DNA of 64,000 nucleotides, taken from positions 496,001-560,000 of the forward strand of contig NZ_JANHOH010000001.1 in NCBI RefSeq assembly GCF_024498135.1. Reading direction: 5' to 3'. The position numbers were made by a program, and so were the translations under genes. Below are positions 17,288 through 26,570 of this stretch, in pieces. Every line of letters begins with the position of its first letter. Within the stretch, counting starts at the first letter, position 1. The DNA is from Mucilaginibacter aquariorum. GTDB taxonomy: Bacteria; Bacteroidota; Bacteroidia; Sphingobacteriales; Sphingobacteriaceae. The notes under the pieces are model-generated. The model saw nothing but the letters and a program-made list of their open reading frames with translations, did not search any database and had not been told where the DNA came from.

Positions 17288-18238
17288 CTAAACCGTTTCT
17301 TCTATTTGATATCGGTTACGCTCTGGGGCGCTGCGGGCAACAAGCTCGGCAACAAAGCCCGTTAAAAATAGCTGTGAGCCTAATAAAATAGCCACCAATG
17401 CAAAATAAAACAATGGGTTATCTGTAGGTTGCCTTGGCACAATGTGGTGTGCAAGATCATATAACTTTTCGCTTATTAAGTAAATGGCAATTATTATACC
17501 CGCGAAAAAGCTAAGCGTGCCCATAGCGCCAAAAAAGTGCATAGGGCGTTTTCCAAACTTGCCTACAAAGAATATGGATAGCAGGTCTAAAAAGCCATTA
17601 ATAAAACGTGTCCAACCAAATTTGGTTTTGCCATACTTACGTGCGCGGTGTTCTACTACCTGCTCGCCAATTTTGGTGAAACCTGCCCATTTGGCCAGCA
17701 CTGGTATATAGCGGTGCATTTCGCCGTACACTTCAATATTTTTTACAACTGTATTACGGTAGGCTTTTAAGCCGCAATTAAAATCGTGCAGGTTATTTAT
17801 ACCGCTCATTTTACGCGTGGCCGAATTAAATAGCTTGGTAGGGATGGTTTTAGTTAAAGGATCGTAACGTTTCGCTTTCCAGCCGGATATCAGATCATAT
17901 TTATCTTCGGTAATACGACGGTACAAAACAGGTATTTCATCGGGACTATCCTGCAGATCGGCATCCATAGTGATAACCACTCTGCCTTTTGCTGCTTCAA
18001 AACCAATATTTAACGCTGCCGATTTACCATAGTTACGCCTGAATTTGAAACCTTTTATAAAAAGATTATTCTCTTTTAATTTCATGATCATATCCCAGGA
18101 ACCATCCGTGCTGCCATCGTCAACTAAAATAATCTCGTAAGTGAAACGGTTCTCGTCCATTACACGGCTTATCCAGGAGGTAAGCTCAGGTAACGATTCA
18201 ACTTCATTGTAAAGTGGTACTACTACTGATATATCCAT
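17288..18238 (-). CDS. Family 2 glycosyltransferase, dolichol-phosphate-mannose-synthase / GtrB type
   Basis: A 316-residue enzyme starting DISVVVPLYNEVESLPEL, with ILVDDGSTDGSW and the metal-binding DADLQD (residues ~90-96). Next come the SGWKAKRYDP segment and two C-terminal membrane helices (~230-255 and ~275-300). This is the GtrB/ArnC/DPM1 class, which makes polyprenyl-phosphate-linked sugars for later transfer across the inner membrane. It is probably functionally linked with the adjacent second glycosyltransferase. The exact sugar is unknown. Confidence 0.9.
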   Translation of the reverse strand: MDISVVVPLYNEVESLPELTSWISRVMDENRFTYEIILVDDGSTDGSWDMIMKLKENNLFIKGFKFRRNYGKSAALNIGFEAAKGRVVITMDADLQDSPDEIPVLYRRITEDKYDLISGWKAKRYDPLTKTIPTKLFNSATRKMSGINNLHDFNCGLKAYRNTVVKNIEVYGEMHRYIPVLAKWAGFTKIGEQVVEHRARKYGKTKFGWTRFINGFLDLLSIFFVGKFGKRPMHFFGAMGTLSFFAGIIIAIYLISEKLYDLAHHIVPRQPTDNPLFYFALVAILLGSQLFLTGFVAELVARSAPERNRYQIEETV

Positions 18239-18398
18239 TTATTGGGAAGATGCCCGGGCTGCCCAAATCAGCCGCCCGCCTTGTGTTGCAAAAATATAAA
18301 AAATAGGGAACGGTAGCGTAACATTATTCAAAGCGGGCTGCTCTATATAAAATTTAATATTTTGCTTTAATTTAGCCACTGTAAACCTGATAAGATAT

Positions 18399-19391
18399 AT
18401 GCCTAAAACCTTACTGATTTTAATAGCTTGCTTTATAACAAGCTTTGTTTCTGCGCAACATAATGAAAACAAACCAACCACCCGCCCAGATTCTGTTGGA
18501 TACTATATGCTTAACGAAACGACCATGGCATATAACGATCAGGATGCCAAATTTGTGCGCCTCTTAATAAAAACAGACTCAAGCATGTTTAGGGCTAATG
18601 ATTATTACATGGATGGTACTACGCGCCTTATAGCAAAAACAACTGTAGATCAAATCAATTTTGAACGGGGCGCCAGGGGGATTTGCTATGAGTATTATCC
18701 CAATGGCAAGCGTAAAAGCATCAAGTATTTTGACAAAGGAGTGCTTGTAGGTGACGCTGTTACTTACTATACAAATGGCGGACTGCACACAATAGAAAAT
18801 TATTCTTCCAAGGGGATTTATCTGAAACAATATTTGGATACTGCTGGAAATGTACTGGCAAACAATGGTACGGGCACATGGCTGAAAGTAGATGAAGAAA
18901 AGATATACGGTTATATGGAAGGCCCGGTTTTAAATGGTAAGGAAGATGGCCATTGGAAACGGTATGTGGCCGACACGGTGTATACTATTGTTTATAAACA
19001 AGGTGAAATTATTTCTGGTAAAGAATTTTTAAATAAAATTAATGTATTTGATGTTGCACCGAGTTTTCCGGGTGGAGATTTCGAGTTTGGTAAATATCTA
19101 GCCAGAAATATAAGATATCCGGCAATAGCTCGTGAAAATAATGTTCAAGGTAGGGTTGTTTTGACTTTTGTTGTTGAAAAGGACGGAGCCATAACAGAGA
19201 TAAAAGTACTACGCAGTTTAGGAAGTGGATGTGATGAAGAATCCATTCGGGTACTATCATTATCACCAAACTGGAAACCCGGGCTTACCAAGGGCAAGCC
19301 CGTGAGGGTGAAATATGCTATGCCCATAAGCTTTATATTACAAAATGAAAATGCTCCTGCTAATAACAGACGGTCAAGGCGATCTTTCTAA
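18399..19391 (+). CDS. TonB C-terminal domain protein with MORN/YwqK-like repeats
   Basis: A 330-residue protein with an N-terminal signal peptide ending near FVSAQ. The middle has antitoxin-YwqK/MORN-like repeats (GICYEYYPNGKRKSIKYFDKG, DAVTYYTNGGLHTIENY). The C-terminal ~90 residues form a TonB C-terminal domain: FGKYLARNIRYPAIARENN, GRVVLTFVVEKDGAI and GKPVRVKYAMPISF. There is no N-terminal proline-rich spanning region as in classic TonB, so it may be a periplasmic adaptor rather than an energy transducer. Confidence 0.85.
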   Translation: MPKTLLILIACFITSFVSAQHNENKPTTRPDSVGYYMLNETTMAYNDQDAKFVRLLIKTDSSMFRANDYYMDGTTRLIAKTTVDQINFERGARGICYEYYPNGKRKSIKYFDKGVLVGDAVTYYTNGGLHTIENYSSKGIYLKQYLDTAGNVLANNGTGTWLKVDEEKIYGYMEGPVLNGKEDGHWKRYVADTVYTIVYKQGEIISGKEFLNKINVFDVAPSFPGGDFEFGKYLARNIRYPAIARENNVQGRVVLTFVVEKDGAITEIKVLRSLGSGCDEESIRVLSLSPNWKPGLTKGKPVRVKYAMPISFILQNENAPANNRRSRRSF

Positions 19392-19410
19392 TACCTGTTA
19401 ATTATTAGAT

Positions 19411-20940
19411 TTATACTAACCCCAATACCTTGCTTGTACGTTCTCTTGTCGAATTAGCCAGGGCTTCATCATTAATAAGCGATTGACCGTAGGATGGGAT
19501 CATTTGTTTGAATTTTTCCTGCCATGCAGCTGTTTTTGCTTCCTCTTTAAAGCAGCGGCTTATCAGGTCAACCATAATAGGTACAGATGTAGATGCACCG
19601 GGTGATGCACCTAACAGGGCTGAAATGCTGCCATCGGCAGATGTTACCACCTCGGTACCAAACTCCAGTACACCGGTACGTTTTGCATCTTTCTTAATTA
19701 CCTGTACACGCTGGCCTGCAATATCCAATATCCATTCGTCGGCGGCAGCCCCCGGGAAATATTCCTTTAGGGCGTTTAACCTGTCTTTTGGCGATTGCAA
19801 TACCTGGCTGATAAGGTATTTTGTAAGCGCCATGTTATCGCGGGCTACAGCAAGCAGCGGTAGTATATTGTTGAATTTTATTGAGGTGAAAAGATCAAGT
19901 AGCGATCCTTTTTTAAGAAACCGGGTCGAGAAACCTGCATAAGGCCCAAACAGTAATGCTTTTTTGCCATCAATCATGCGGGTATCTAAATGCGGTACCG
20001 ACATTGGCGGCGAACCTACCGATGCTTTACCATATACCTTGGCGTAATGTTTATTAATTACATCTGGGTTGGTACAAACCAGCCATTGGCCGCTTACCGG
20101 GAAACCGCCAAAGCCCTTGCTCTCGGGTATGCCCGATTTTTGCAACAGGGGCAATGCGCCGCCGCCAGCGCCCACAAAAATAAACCTGGCGTTCAGTTTG
20201 CGTTTGTTACCGCTTATACGGTCGCTCACTTTTACTTGCCAGCTATTATCCTTATTGCGTTTTATATCATTAACGTCGTGGTTAAGACTAAGCGTAACTC
20301 CTGGTTTTTGTTTAAGTTTATCAATTAAACTGCGGGTAAGCGCACCAAAGTTTACATCGGTACCAATATCCATATAGGTAGCTGATACGCTGTGGCCTTC
20401 ATCACGGCCTTCCATTACCAATGGTATCCACTTTTTAATTTGGGCGTGATCTTCAGAATATTGCATGCCTTTAAAAAAGTGGTGCTGCACCAAGGCCTGC
20501 TGGCGTTTTTTAAGATAGTCAACATTATCATCGCCCCAAACAAAACTCATGTGGGGTATTTTACTGATAAAGGTTTGCGGTTCGCCCGCATAGCCGTTCT
20601 CAACCAAAAAAGACCAAAACTCTTTGGTTATTTCAAATTGCTCGGCAATTTTTATGGCTTTTGATATTTCAATAGTGCCGTCCTTGCGCTGGGGGGTGTA
20701 GTTAAGCTCGCAAAAAGCAGAGTGCCCTGTGCCCGCGTTATTCATTGCGTCAGAGCTTTCGGCAGCAACGGTGTCTAATCGTTCAAAAATTTCTATGGTA
20801 AGATCGGGCTGTAGCTGTTTAAGCATTACCCCAAGTGTTGCGCTCATTATGCCCGCGCCAACTAAAACTACATCAACTGTTGTATTTGAACTATTATTGC
20901 CGTTATTCATGATATTATTGAATGCTAAAGATACATTCAA
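19411..20940 (-). CDS. mqo: Malate:quinone oxidoreductase
   Basis: A 509-residue FAD-dependent, membrane-associated enzyme that oxidises malate to oxaloacetate and reduces quinone in the TCA cycle. It shows the Rossmann FAD motif [16 protein letters not shown] (residues ~22-37), the family-specific [31 protein letters not shown], and the C-terminal [10 protein letters not shown]. Length is normal. The ATG at 20940 gives about 20 extra residues before the Rossmann fold; an internal ATG at MNNGNN is possible. It is convergent with the TonB-domain gene. Confidence 0.95.
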   Translation of the reverse strand: MNVSLAFNNIMNNGNNSSNTTVDVVLVGAGIMSATLGVMLKQLQPDLTIEIFERLDTVAAESSDAMNNAGTGHSAFCELNYTPQRKDGTIEISKAIKIAEQFEITKEFWSFLVENGYAGEPQTFISKIPHMSFVWGDDNVDYLKKRQQALVQHHFFKGMQYSEDHAQIKKWIPLVMEGRDEGHSVSATYMDIGTDVNFGALTRSLIDKLKQKPGVTLSLNHDVNDIKRNKDNSWQVKVSDRISGNKRKLNARFIFVGAGGGALPLLQKSGIPESKGFGGFPVSGQWLVCTNPDVINKHYAKVYGKASVGSPPMSVPHLDTRMIDGKKALLFGPYAGFSTRFLKKGSLLDLFTSIKFNNILPLLAVARDNMALTKYLISQVLQSPKDRLNALKEYFPGAAADEWILDIAGQRVQVIKKDAKRTGVLEFGTEVVTSADGSISALLGASPGASTSVPIMVDLISRCFKEEAKTAAWQEKFKQMIPSYGQSLINDEALANSTRERTSKVLGLV

Positions 20941-21222
20941 ATAAATTATTTGATAGATTAATACGTATTATAAACTAATTAAATGATATAAGGTTTACAC
21001 TAAGTGCAACGAGGGTAAAGCATTGCTGTGTGATAGCCTATATGATATACAGACGGCAATTTTAATAAAATTTATAGAAAAACGCCTCATTAAAATGCCT
21101 AAATTTAACAAACAAGTTAATGTAGCGTCTTTTTATAGGATATAATTGCCTGCAACAATAACACTACCATTTTGTAAAAACACAATTTACAGGTATAAGT
21201 GTTTTAAAAGAAAGCATAAATT

Positions 21223-21738
21223 ATGTCCAGATCATTCCTTATTGTGACCGCATTACTTATAATAGTATGCTGTTCATGCAATAATAAGCCAAAACCGGTT
21301 TCAAACGATATTACTAAAACAGCCGTAACTGTTAATGGGAAAAAAGATAGTGTTATTAATAACCCGCAAAAAAACTACGGCAACGCTACAGTTGCCGAGC
21401 CTTGCGTAAAATGCCTTATACAGGTAGTGCAGCATACGGTTGAATATAAAGCATCAATGGCTTCAAAATCGATAAATAAAATAAAGTACGTGGTGAATTG
21501 GGCCGAAGCAACCCAACCGGCGAATGTTACAAATAAGCGTAAAACAACCAACGGTTTAAAAATTGATGTTGTAGAAAAAGAAAGGCCTGATAATAAGATA
21601 GCCTCATTTATTTATGATAATAATCGTTCTAAATTGTTTTTTATAGATAACAGCAAGGAAACAGATGTTAAAATTGATAAAAGCGACCTTAAAAACATAA
21701 GGAATAAATGCTATTGGGGTGTAGCTTCAAGTAAATAA
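21223..21738 (+). CDS. Hypothetical lipoprotein
   Basis: A 171-residue protein with a lipoprotein signal (hydrophobic core, then CCSC, acceptor Cys at about residue 18-19). It then has a Lys/Asn-rich linker and a domain containing CVKCLIQVVQHTVEY, whose two cysteines are three residues apart. No family is recognised. It is a single gene, preceded by a 282-bp spacer in which I see no gene and closed by a strong terminator. Confidence 0.65.
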   Translation: MSRSFLIVTALLIIVCCSCNNKPKPVSNDITKTAVTVNGKKDSVINNPQKNYGNATVAEPCVKCLIQVVQHTVEYKASMASKSINKIKYVVNWAEATQPANVTNKRKTTNGLKIDVVEKERPDNKIASFIYDNNRSKLFFIDNSKETDVKIDKSDLKNIRNKCYWGVASSK

Positions 21739-21752
21739 TTAAATTTTTTGTA

Positions 21753-21792
21753 AAAGCAGCGCAATCGTTAATTTGATTGCGCTGCTTTTTGT
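21753..21792 (+). terminator. Strong terminator after the lipoprotein gene
   Basis: A perfect 14-bp stem AAAGCAGCGCAATC / GATTGCGCTGCTTT (21753-21766 and 21775-21788) with an 8-nt loop and a T run. Confidence 0.85.
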
Positions 21793-22010
21793 TTTATATC
21801 AATTTATTATGTAAGCATAGCTTATTGCGTGATATTTATTAGCTATTTAATGGATTTTAGAATTTTTTAATAGATTTATTGTTAATTTTTATAATTTTTA
21901 TCAACATTGCTATGAAATTTATAAAAATAATTTAAATTCGCAGGGTAAATTGAAACAGATATTCTAAGTAACTATAATTAAACTTAAAAAATTACAAATT
22001 AATCATTAAA

Positions 22011-23021
22011 ATGGCAACTAAACTTGAGTACATCTGGCTTGATGGCTACAAACCAACACAAAGCCTGCGTAGTAAAACAAAAATTGTTAAATCTTTTAGC
22101 GGTAAAGTAGAAGATTTAGATAACTGGAGCTTTGATGGTTCATCAACCGAACAGGCACCAGGTGGTTCTTCAGATTGTGTTTTAAAACCGGTTTTTACTT
22201 GCCCGGACCCACAACGTAAAGATGCATATCTTGTTATGTGTGAAGTATTAGATTCTAAAGGCGAGCCTCATGAGTCAAATGGCCGTGCGTTGATCCAGGA
22301 TGACGATAATGATTTTTGGTTTGGTTTTGAGCAGGAGTATTTTTTATGGGATCCTGAAACAGACAAACCGCTTGGTTTCCCTAAAGGTGGTTACCCAGGC
22401 CCACAAGGCCCTTACTACTGTTCGGTAGGTGCTAACAATGCTTTTGGTCGCGATATTGTTGAAGAACACTTAGATGCTTGTTTAGAAGCAGGCTTAAATG
22501 TTGAAGGTATCAACGCTGAGGTTGCCGCTGGCCAATGGGAGTTCCAGATCTTTGCTAAAGGTGCTAAAGAAGCTGGTGACCAAATTTGGGTTGCACGTTA
22601 CTTATTAGAAAGAATTGGCGAAAGCTATGGTGTTTCTATCAACTGGCATTGCAAACCGTTAGGTACTTTAGACTGGAACGGTTCTGGTATGCATGCTAAC
22701 TTCTCAAATACAACTTTACGTACAGCAAACAGCAAAGAAACATTTACTGCTATCTGCGAAGCTTTCCGCCCTGCGGTTGCTGAGTGTGTTGCTGTATATG
22801 GTGCGCATAACGAGTTGCGTTTAACAGGTAAACACGAAACTGCTTCTATAACTGATTTCAGCTATGGTGTATCAGATCGTGGTGCTTCTATCCGTATCCC
22901 TCTGTATACTGTAGATCACGCATGGAGTGGTTATTTAGAAGATCGTCGCCCTAACTCTGCGGCTGATCCATACAAAGTAGCTGCGGTTATTATTAAAACG
23001 GTAAAATCTGCTAAAGTTTAG
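22011..23021 (+). CDS. Glutamine synthetase, type II (eukaryote-like)
   Basis: A 336-residue glutamine synthetase of the short GSII class, making glutamine from glutamate, ammonia and ATP. Signatures are WSFDGSSTEQAPGGSSD in the beta-grasp domain (residues ~42-58), GINAEVAAGQWEFQ, NWHCKPLGTLDWNGSGMHANFS (ATP and metal residues) and the GASIRIP segment. GSII is usual in eukaryotes, some Actinobacteria and rhizobia, and many Bacteroidota. Codon choice looks biased toward preferred codons, consistent with high expression. A 272-bp AT-rich leader precedes the ATG, and a terminator follows. Confidence 0.93.
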   Translation: MATKLEYIWLDGYKPTQSLRSKTKIVKSFSGKVEDLDNWSFDGSSTEQAPGGSSDCVLKPVFTCPDPQRKDAYLVMCEVLDSKGEPHESNGRALIQDDDNDFWFGFEQEYFLWDPETDKPLGFPKGGYPGPQGPYYCSVGANNAFGRDIVEEHLDACLEAGLNVEGINAEVAAGQWEFQIFAKGAKEAGDQIWVARYLLERIGESYGVSINWHCKPLGTLDWNGSGMHANFSNTTLRTANSKETFTAICEAFRPAVAECVAVYGAHNELRLTGKHETASITDFSYGVSDRGASIRIPLYTVDHAWSGYLEDRRPNSAADPYKVAAVIIKTVKSAKV

Positions 23022-23043
23022 TACCCCAATACGTAATATACAA

Positions 23044-23077
23044 ATCCCCCGTGTTTAATTACCGGGGGATTTTTTTT
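23044..23077 (+). terminator. Terminator of the type II glutamine synthetase gene
   Basis: A stem AATCCCCC(G) / (C)GGGGGATT (about 23044-23051 and 23062-23070) is followed by a long T run. The minus-strand gamma-glutamylcyclotransferase-like gene ends inside this hairpin, so its last codons are part of the terminator. Confidence 0.85.
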
Positions 23078-23471
23078 GCTTTATATATTCTGAATAATTG
23101 CCCGATGTTATTTGCGGTAAATCAGCAATGGGTAAATTATAAAGGTAAACCCAGGCCTCAATTATTTCACTATTAGTTTCAACAGGCTTTAGCACTCTCT
23201 CAAATAAATTGGGCTGTTCCTGTCCGGGCCCGAAACCTTCATAATCATCGATCACACGCAGATTTTCTTCGGGGTGACAAAGCTTGAGGACGCTACCATA
23301 GATGTATTGTTCGGCACCACCGGGAATAACTAACCCCGGGTACTCGCCAATATCATAAAGTATACCTTTCATTTTTCCCAGAGTAATATAGGTACAATGC
23401 TGATTCAGATAATCAGCAAACTCGTTGCCGGGTTGTAAGAGAGTACCATAAACAAATAGGAGGTCGGTCAT
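23055..23471 (-). CDS. Gamma-glutamylcyclotransferase-like (GGCT/YtfP/AIG2 family) protein
   Basis: A 138-residue protein beginning LFVYGTLLQPGNEFADYL, the hallmark YGTL motif of the GGCT/AIG2 fold that binds a gamma-glutamyl group. The YDIGEYPGLV and VYGSVLKL segments follow, with an acidic DDYEGF segment that supplies the probable catalytic Glu. Enzymes of this fold release 5-oxoproline from gamma-glutamyl amines or peptides. Its position between two glutamine synthetase genes, one of the gamma-glutamyl-amine type, suggests gamma-glutamyl metabolism. The C-terminus overlaps the terminator of the upstream synthetase. Confidence 0.85.
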   Translation of the reverse strand: MTDLLFVYGTLLQPGNEFADYLNQHCTYITLGKMKGILYDIGEYPGLVIPGGAEQYIYGSVLKLCHPEENLRVIDDYEGFGPGQEQPNLFERVLKPVETNSEIIEAWVYLYNLPIADLPQITSGNYSEYIKQKKSPGN

Positions 23472-23544
23472 TAATTTAAAGATAAGGAAGTCTAATTTAT
23501 AACTACCATAAAGCTTACAAATAGCACTAAATAAAAAAGATATC

Positions 23545-23589
23545 CTCTGTGTTCTTTGTGGCTTTCTATTTGTGTGCTCTGTGGTAAAA
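23545..23589. repeat. TCTGTG-type intergenic repeat
   Basis: The segment CTCTGTGTTCTTTGTGG, then TGTGTGCTCTGTGGTAAAA, is a doubled CTCTGTG...TGTGG unit unlike the surrounding AT-rich spacer. It lies 56 bp upstream of the second glutamine synthetase start. I recall similar CTCTGTG/TCTGTGG repeats in Bacteroidota spacers, but family membership needs a genome search. Confidence 0.4.
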
Positions 23590-23644
23590 CAAAATACGGC
23601 ACATATTATTTATCTTGCTTAAATTGGCATTTTATACTACAGCA

Positions 23645-25003
23645 ATGAATACGGAACAGGTTATCACCTATATCAAAGAAAATAATATCCAGAAAATAAA
23701 GTTTGCTTTTGCCGATATCGATGGCATTTTGCGGGGCAAAGTTATCAGCACGCAAAAATTTATTGACGGATTGCAGGGTGGCTATGGCTTTTGCGATGTT
23801 GTTTTTGGATGGGATAGCAGCGATGTTACTTATGATAATGTTGAGATAACAGGTTGGCATAGTGGTTACCCTGATAAACAATGTTATATCGACCTGTCTA
23901 CTTTCCGCACCGTGCCGTGGGAGGATAATATTCCCTTCTTTTTGGCTGATTACACAGGCCCGAACGGTGAAGCATTATCTGCCTGCCCGCGTAGCCTGCT
24001 CAAACAAATTACCAAACAATGTGAAGATTTAGATTACCATGCCGAATTTGCGCAGGAATTTGAGTGGTTCAACTTTAAGGAAACGCCGCAATCGTTACAG
24101 CAAAAAGGTTTCGCCAATATGGAGCCTTTAACACCCGGCATGTTTGGCTATTCTACACTTCGCACCTCACAAAACAGCGGGTTTTACTATGACCTGTTTA
24201 ATTTGCTAACGCAATTTAATATCCCAATAGAGGGCTTACATACCGAAACAGGCCCTGGTGTGTACGAGGCGGCAATCGCCCATTCAGAAGTTTTAGATGC
24301 CGCAGACAAAGCTGTATTATTTAAAACCGCCGTTAAAGAAATAGCTTACAAACATGGCATAACCGCAACTTTTATGGCCAAATGGAACCAGGACCTTCCC
24401 GGTTGCAGCGGCCACATCCATCAAAGCCTGTGGACTAAAGATCAATCAGATAATCTTTTCTACGATGGTAACGATGTAAATAAAATGAGCGAACTGCATA
24501 AGCAATACCTGGCCGGGCAGTTATACTGTATGCCACATTTGTTGCCCATGTATGCACCAACTATCAACAGTTATAAACGCCTTGTTGAAGGTGCATGGGC
24601 TCCAACCACTATTACCTGGGGCTTGGATAACCGCACCACAGCACTTCGGGTTATAAATACATCAAAAGCCTATACCCGCTTAGAAACCCGCATCCCGGGT
24701 TCTGATACCAATCCGTACGTGGCTATGGCTGCTGCTTTGGCATCTGGTTTATATGGTATCAAAAACAAACTAAGGCTGGATATTGCCCAAACGGTAGGTA
24801 ATGGATATCAAAATAAAAGCAATGGTAGCCTGCATGCCAACTTGTTTGATGCTGCTACTGCCATGCAAAACTCTGCCATAGCCAATGAACTATTTGGCGA
24901 AGGCTTTGTACAGCACTTTACCCAAACCCGTCTTTGGGAACACCGCCAATATGCCAAAAGCGTAAGCGACTGGGAGTTGAAGAGGTATTTTGAGTCGATA
25001 TGA
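23645..25003 (+). CDS. Glutamine synthetase family protein, gamma-glutamylpolyamine-synthetase (PuuA)-like
   Basis: A 452-residue class I-like glutamine synthetase homologue. The N-terminal KIKFAFADIDGILRGKVIS segment, CSGHIHQSLW (metal/ATP loop), PTINSYKRLVEGAWAPTT and RLETRIPGSDTNPYVAMAA match the branch that ligates glutamate to amines (PuuA, FluG and similar) rather than to ammonia. I chose the ATG at 23645 (MNTEQV) over the longer frame start at 23615 because it gives the usual N-terminus. It heads a run with an APH-fold kinase and a HAD hydrolase, interrupted by a GxxExxY element placed at its stop codon. Confidence 0.88.
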   Translation: MNTEQVITYIKENNIQKIKFAFADIDGILRGKVISTQKFIDGLQGGYGFCDVVFGWDSSDVTYDNVEITGWHSGYPDKQCYIDLSTFRTVPWEDNIPFFLADYTGPNGEALSACPRSLLKQITKQCEDLDYHAEFAQEFEWFNFKETPQSLQQKGFANMEPLTPGMFGYSTLRTSQNSGFYYDLFNLLTQFNIPIEGLHTETGPGVYEAAIAHSEVLDAADKAVLFKTAVKEIAYKHGITATFMAKWNQDLPGCSGHIHQSLWTKDQSDNLFYDGNDVNKMSELHKQYLAGQLYCMPHLLPMYAPTINSYKRLVEGAWAPTTITWGLDNRTTALRVINTSKAYTRLETRIPGSDTNPYVAMAAALASGLYGIKNKLRLDIAQTVGNGYQNKSNGSLHANLFDAATAMQNSAIANELFGEGFVQHFTQTRLWEHRQYAKSVSDWELKRYFESI

Positions 25004-25529
25004 TCGGGATTAAACGAATTTTACTGATTAATGGGATTTTGATTTTCTGATTTGATATGCAAGAGCAATTAATGCACGAAGATTTAACGCACAAAATAAT
25101 TGGATGCGCAATGAAGGTGCATTCGGCACTTGGTGCAGGATTTTATGAAGCTATTTATCAACGTTCATTAGAAATTGAATTGACTTTTGAAGGGGTAATC
25201 TTCGAGCGAGAAAAAGATATGCCAATTTATTATCGTGAAATTAAAGTGGGTTCGAGACGCGTTGACTTTTTTGTTGGCGATTTAATTATGGTGGAACTTA
25301 AAGCAGTTGCCGAATTGGAAGATTTACATGTGGCGCAAGCATTGAATTATCTGGAGGCATACAACAAACAGGTTGGATTGCTAATTAATTTTGGAAATAA
25401 ATCGTTAACATTTAAACGGCTGTTAAATAAGAAGTATCGGCAATAACATATATTTGGCCTACAATCAACCTAATTTATGCCAGGACAATCAAAATCCGAC
25501 AAATCATATAAATCTGCTTAATCCCGGTC
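25002..25529. repeat. Inverted-repeat element carrying a GxxExxY gene
   Basis: Two 43-nt arms, 25002-25044 (GATCGGGATTAA... to GGGATTTTGATT) and 25487-25529 (AATCAAAATCC... to TTAATCCCGGTC), are inverted and agree at about three quarters of positions. The left arm begins inside the TGA stop of the glutamine synthetase-like gene. The right arm ends immediately before the ATG of the kinase gene. The whole spacer is therefore the element: arm, GxxExxY gene, arm. Two more copies of the arm family occur at 33922 and 36693. Confidence 0.75.
25057..25446 (+). CDS. GxxExxY family protein
   Basis: A 129-residue protein. The family motif is present as GAGFYEAIY (GxxExxY, residues ~29-36), after a KIIGCAMKVHSALG helix. 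Later come VDFFVGDLIMVELKAV, whose D-x(n)-ExK arrangement recalls a PD-(D/E)XK nuclease core, and ALNYLEAYNKQVGLLINFG. Function is unknown. The family is small, present in many scattered copies in Bacteroidota, and often sits inside intergenic repeats. Here it is the cargo of a 528-bp inverted-repeat element placed between two operon genes. Confidence 0.92.
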   Translation: MQEQLMHEDLTHKIIGCAMKVHSALGAGFYEAIYQRSLEIELTFEGVIFEREKDMPIYYREIKVGSRRVDFFVGDLIMVELKAVAELEDLHVAQALNYLEAYNKQVGLLINFGNKSLTFKRLLNKKYRQ

Positions 25530-26567
25530 ATGGACTTTCATCTCATTATAAAATCTGCCTGGGCAGACTACGATAAATCTAAAACCATCAAGGATATTGA
25601 GGATATCAGCGCGATGGTTTCAACCAATCACGTGTATCGTATCACCTTTGATGACGAGGATATCATCATAGCCAAGCTTTCCTTTTTTGGTAAGTTTGAG
25701 CACTTTAAGGAAGATCATCGCATTATCCAGTCCTTATCAAATAACCTGCTTTATCCGTTCGAGAACCTGTTGTCTAAATCTCTGTTAAAAAACAACCGGG
25801 TTTATGTATATCGCTATAAACACGGTAAAGACGATGCATGGGTGGTATTTTATAACCCAACCCGCATTTTAAACCGGTTGCCCCGTCGCCTTAATAATGA
25901 ACAGATAAAGAAACTGGGGTCGCAGTTAGGCAAATTCCACAAAGCTTGCTCGCGCATTAAGAACGTATTGCCAAAATCATCTAAAACCCTGCGCACCGAT
26001 ATTTACGACTTGCAACGACAGCTTGAAAAAGACGAGCGCAAGTTTGGCTCACGTATGCAGGTAGATCTGCTTAAATATCACTGCGAGCAGTTCCTGAAGA
26101 ACAGGTCGCGATATAATATGAGTTCTTTCGAGATCATCCCGGTATTTATCGACTGGAACATCGGCAATTTCTCGGTAACGCCCGACCTGGACTTGTATTC
26201 CCGCTGGGATTACGACTGGTTCCGAATGAGCTATCGCCTGTTAGACTTTTACTTTTTTAGCCGTGTGGTATCTGATGCCGGCGACCGTACAGTGTTCAGT
26301 TATGTAATAGGGCCAATGATGGAAGATAGGTTTATCACTTTTCTGAAAGAATATCACGAAGTAAATCCAATTACGGCTGATGAAATTCGCTTTTTGAAAG
26401 AAGCTTACCGATTTTTCATCCTCAACTATGTAATAAAAGATGGCAAATACTTTTTTAATGAACAATATGCCAAAAAATTGCAGGCCGAGGCACTGGAGAT
26501 CTATCTGCCATCAGTAGACAGGGATTTTGATGCCGAGAAAATAATTAAAGCTTTAAACTTAGAGTGA
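25530..26567 (+). CDS. APH-fold phosphotransferase (protein-kinase-like small-molecule kinase)
   Basis: A 345-residue kinase-like protein. The N-lobe contains YRITFDDEDIIIAKLSFFG, with a Lys after alternating strands. The catalytic loop reads FIDWNIGNFS (D and N as in the APH HxDxxxxN loop, residues ~208-217), followed by the metal-binding WDYDW. Helices of the C-lobe follow. The acceptor is unknown. It is the second chemical gene in a run with a gamma-glutamylamine-synthetase-like enzyme and a HAD hydrolase, which suggests phosphorylation of a small metabolite. Its ATG directly abuts the repeat arm and may belong to it. Confidence 0.8.
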   Translation: MDFHLIIKSAWADYDKSKTIKDIEDISAMVSTNHVYRITFDDEDIIIAKLSFFGKFEHFKEDHRIIQSLSNNLLYPFENLLSKSLLKNNRVYVYRYKHGKDDAWVVFYNPTRILNRLPRRLNNEQIKKLGSQLGKFHKACSRIKNVLPKSSKTLRTDIYDLQRQLEKDERKFGSRMQVDLLKYHCEQFLKNRSRYNMSSFEIIPVFIDWNIGNFSVTPDLDLYSRWDYDWFRMSYRLLDFYFFSRVVSDAGDRTVFSYVIGPMMEDRFITFLKEYHEVNPITADEIRFLKEAYRFFILNYVIKDGKYFFNEQYAKKLQAEALEIYLPSVDRDFDAEKIIKALNLE

Positions 26568-26570
26568 GTG

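Noticed and set aside
18239..18481. Minus-strand frame upstream of the glycosyltransferase
   Set aside because: Overlaps the signal-peptide region of the TonB-domain gene and has no recognisable features.
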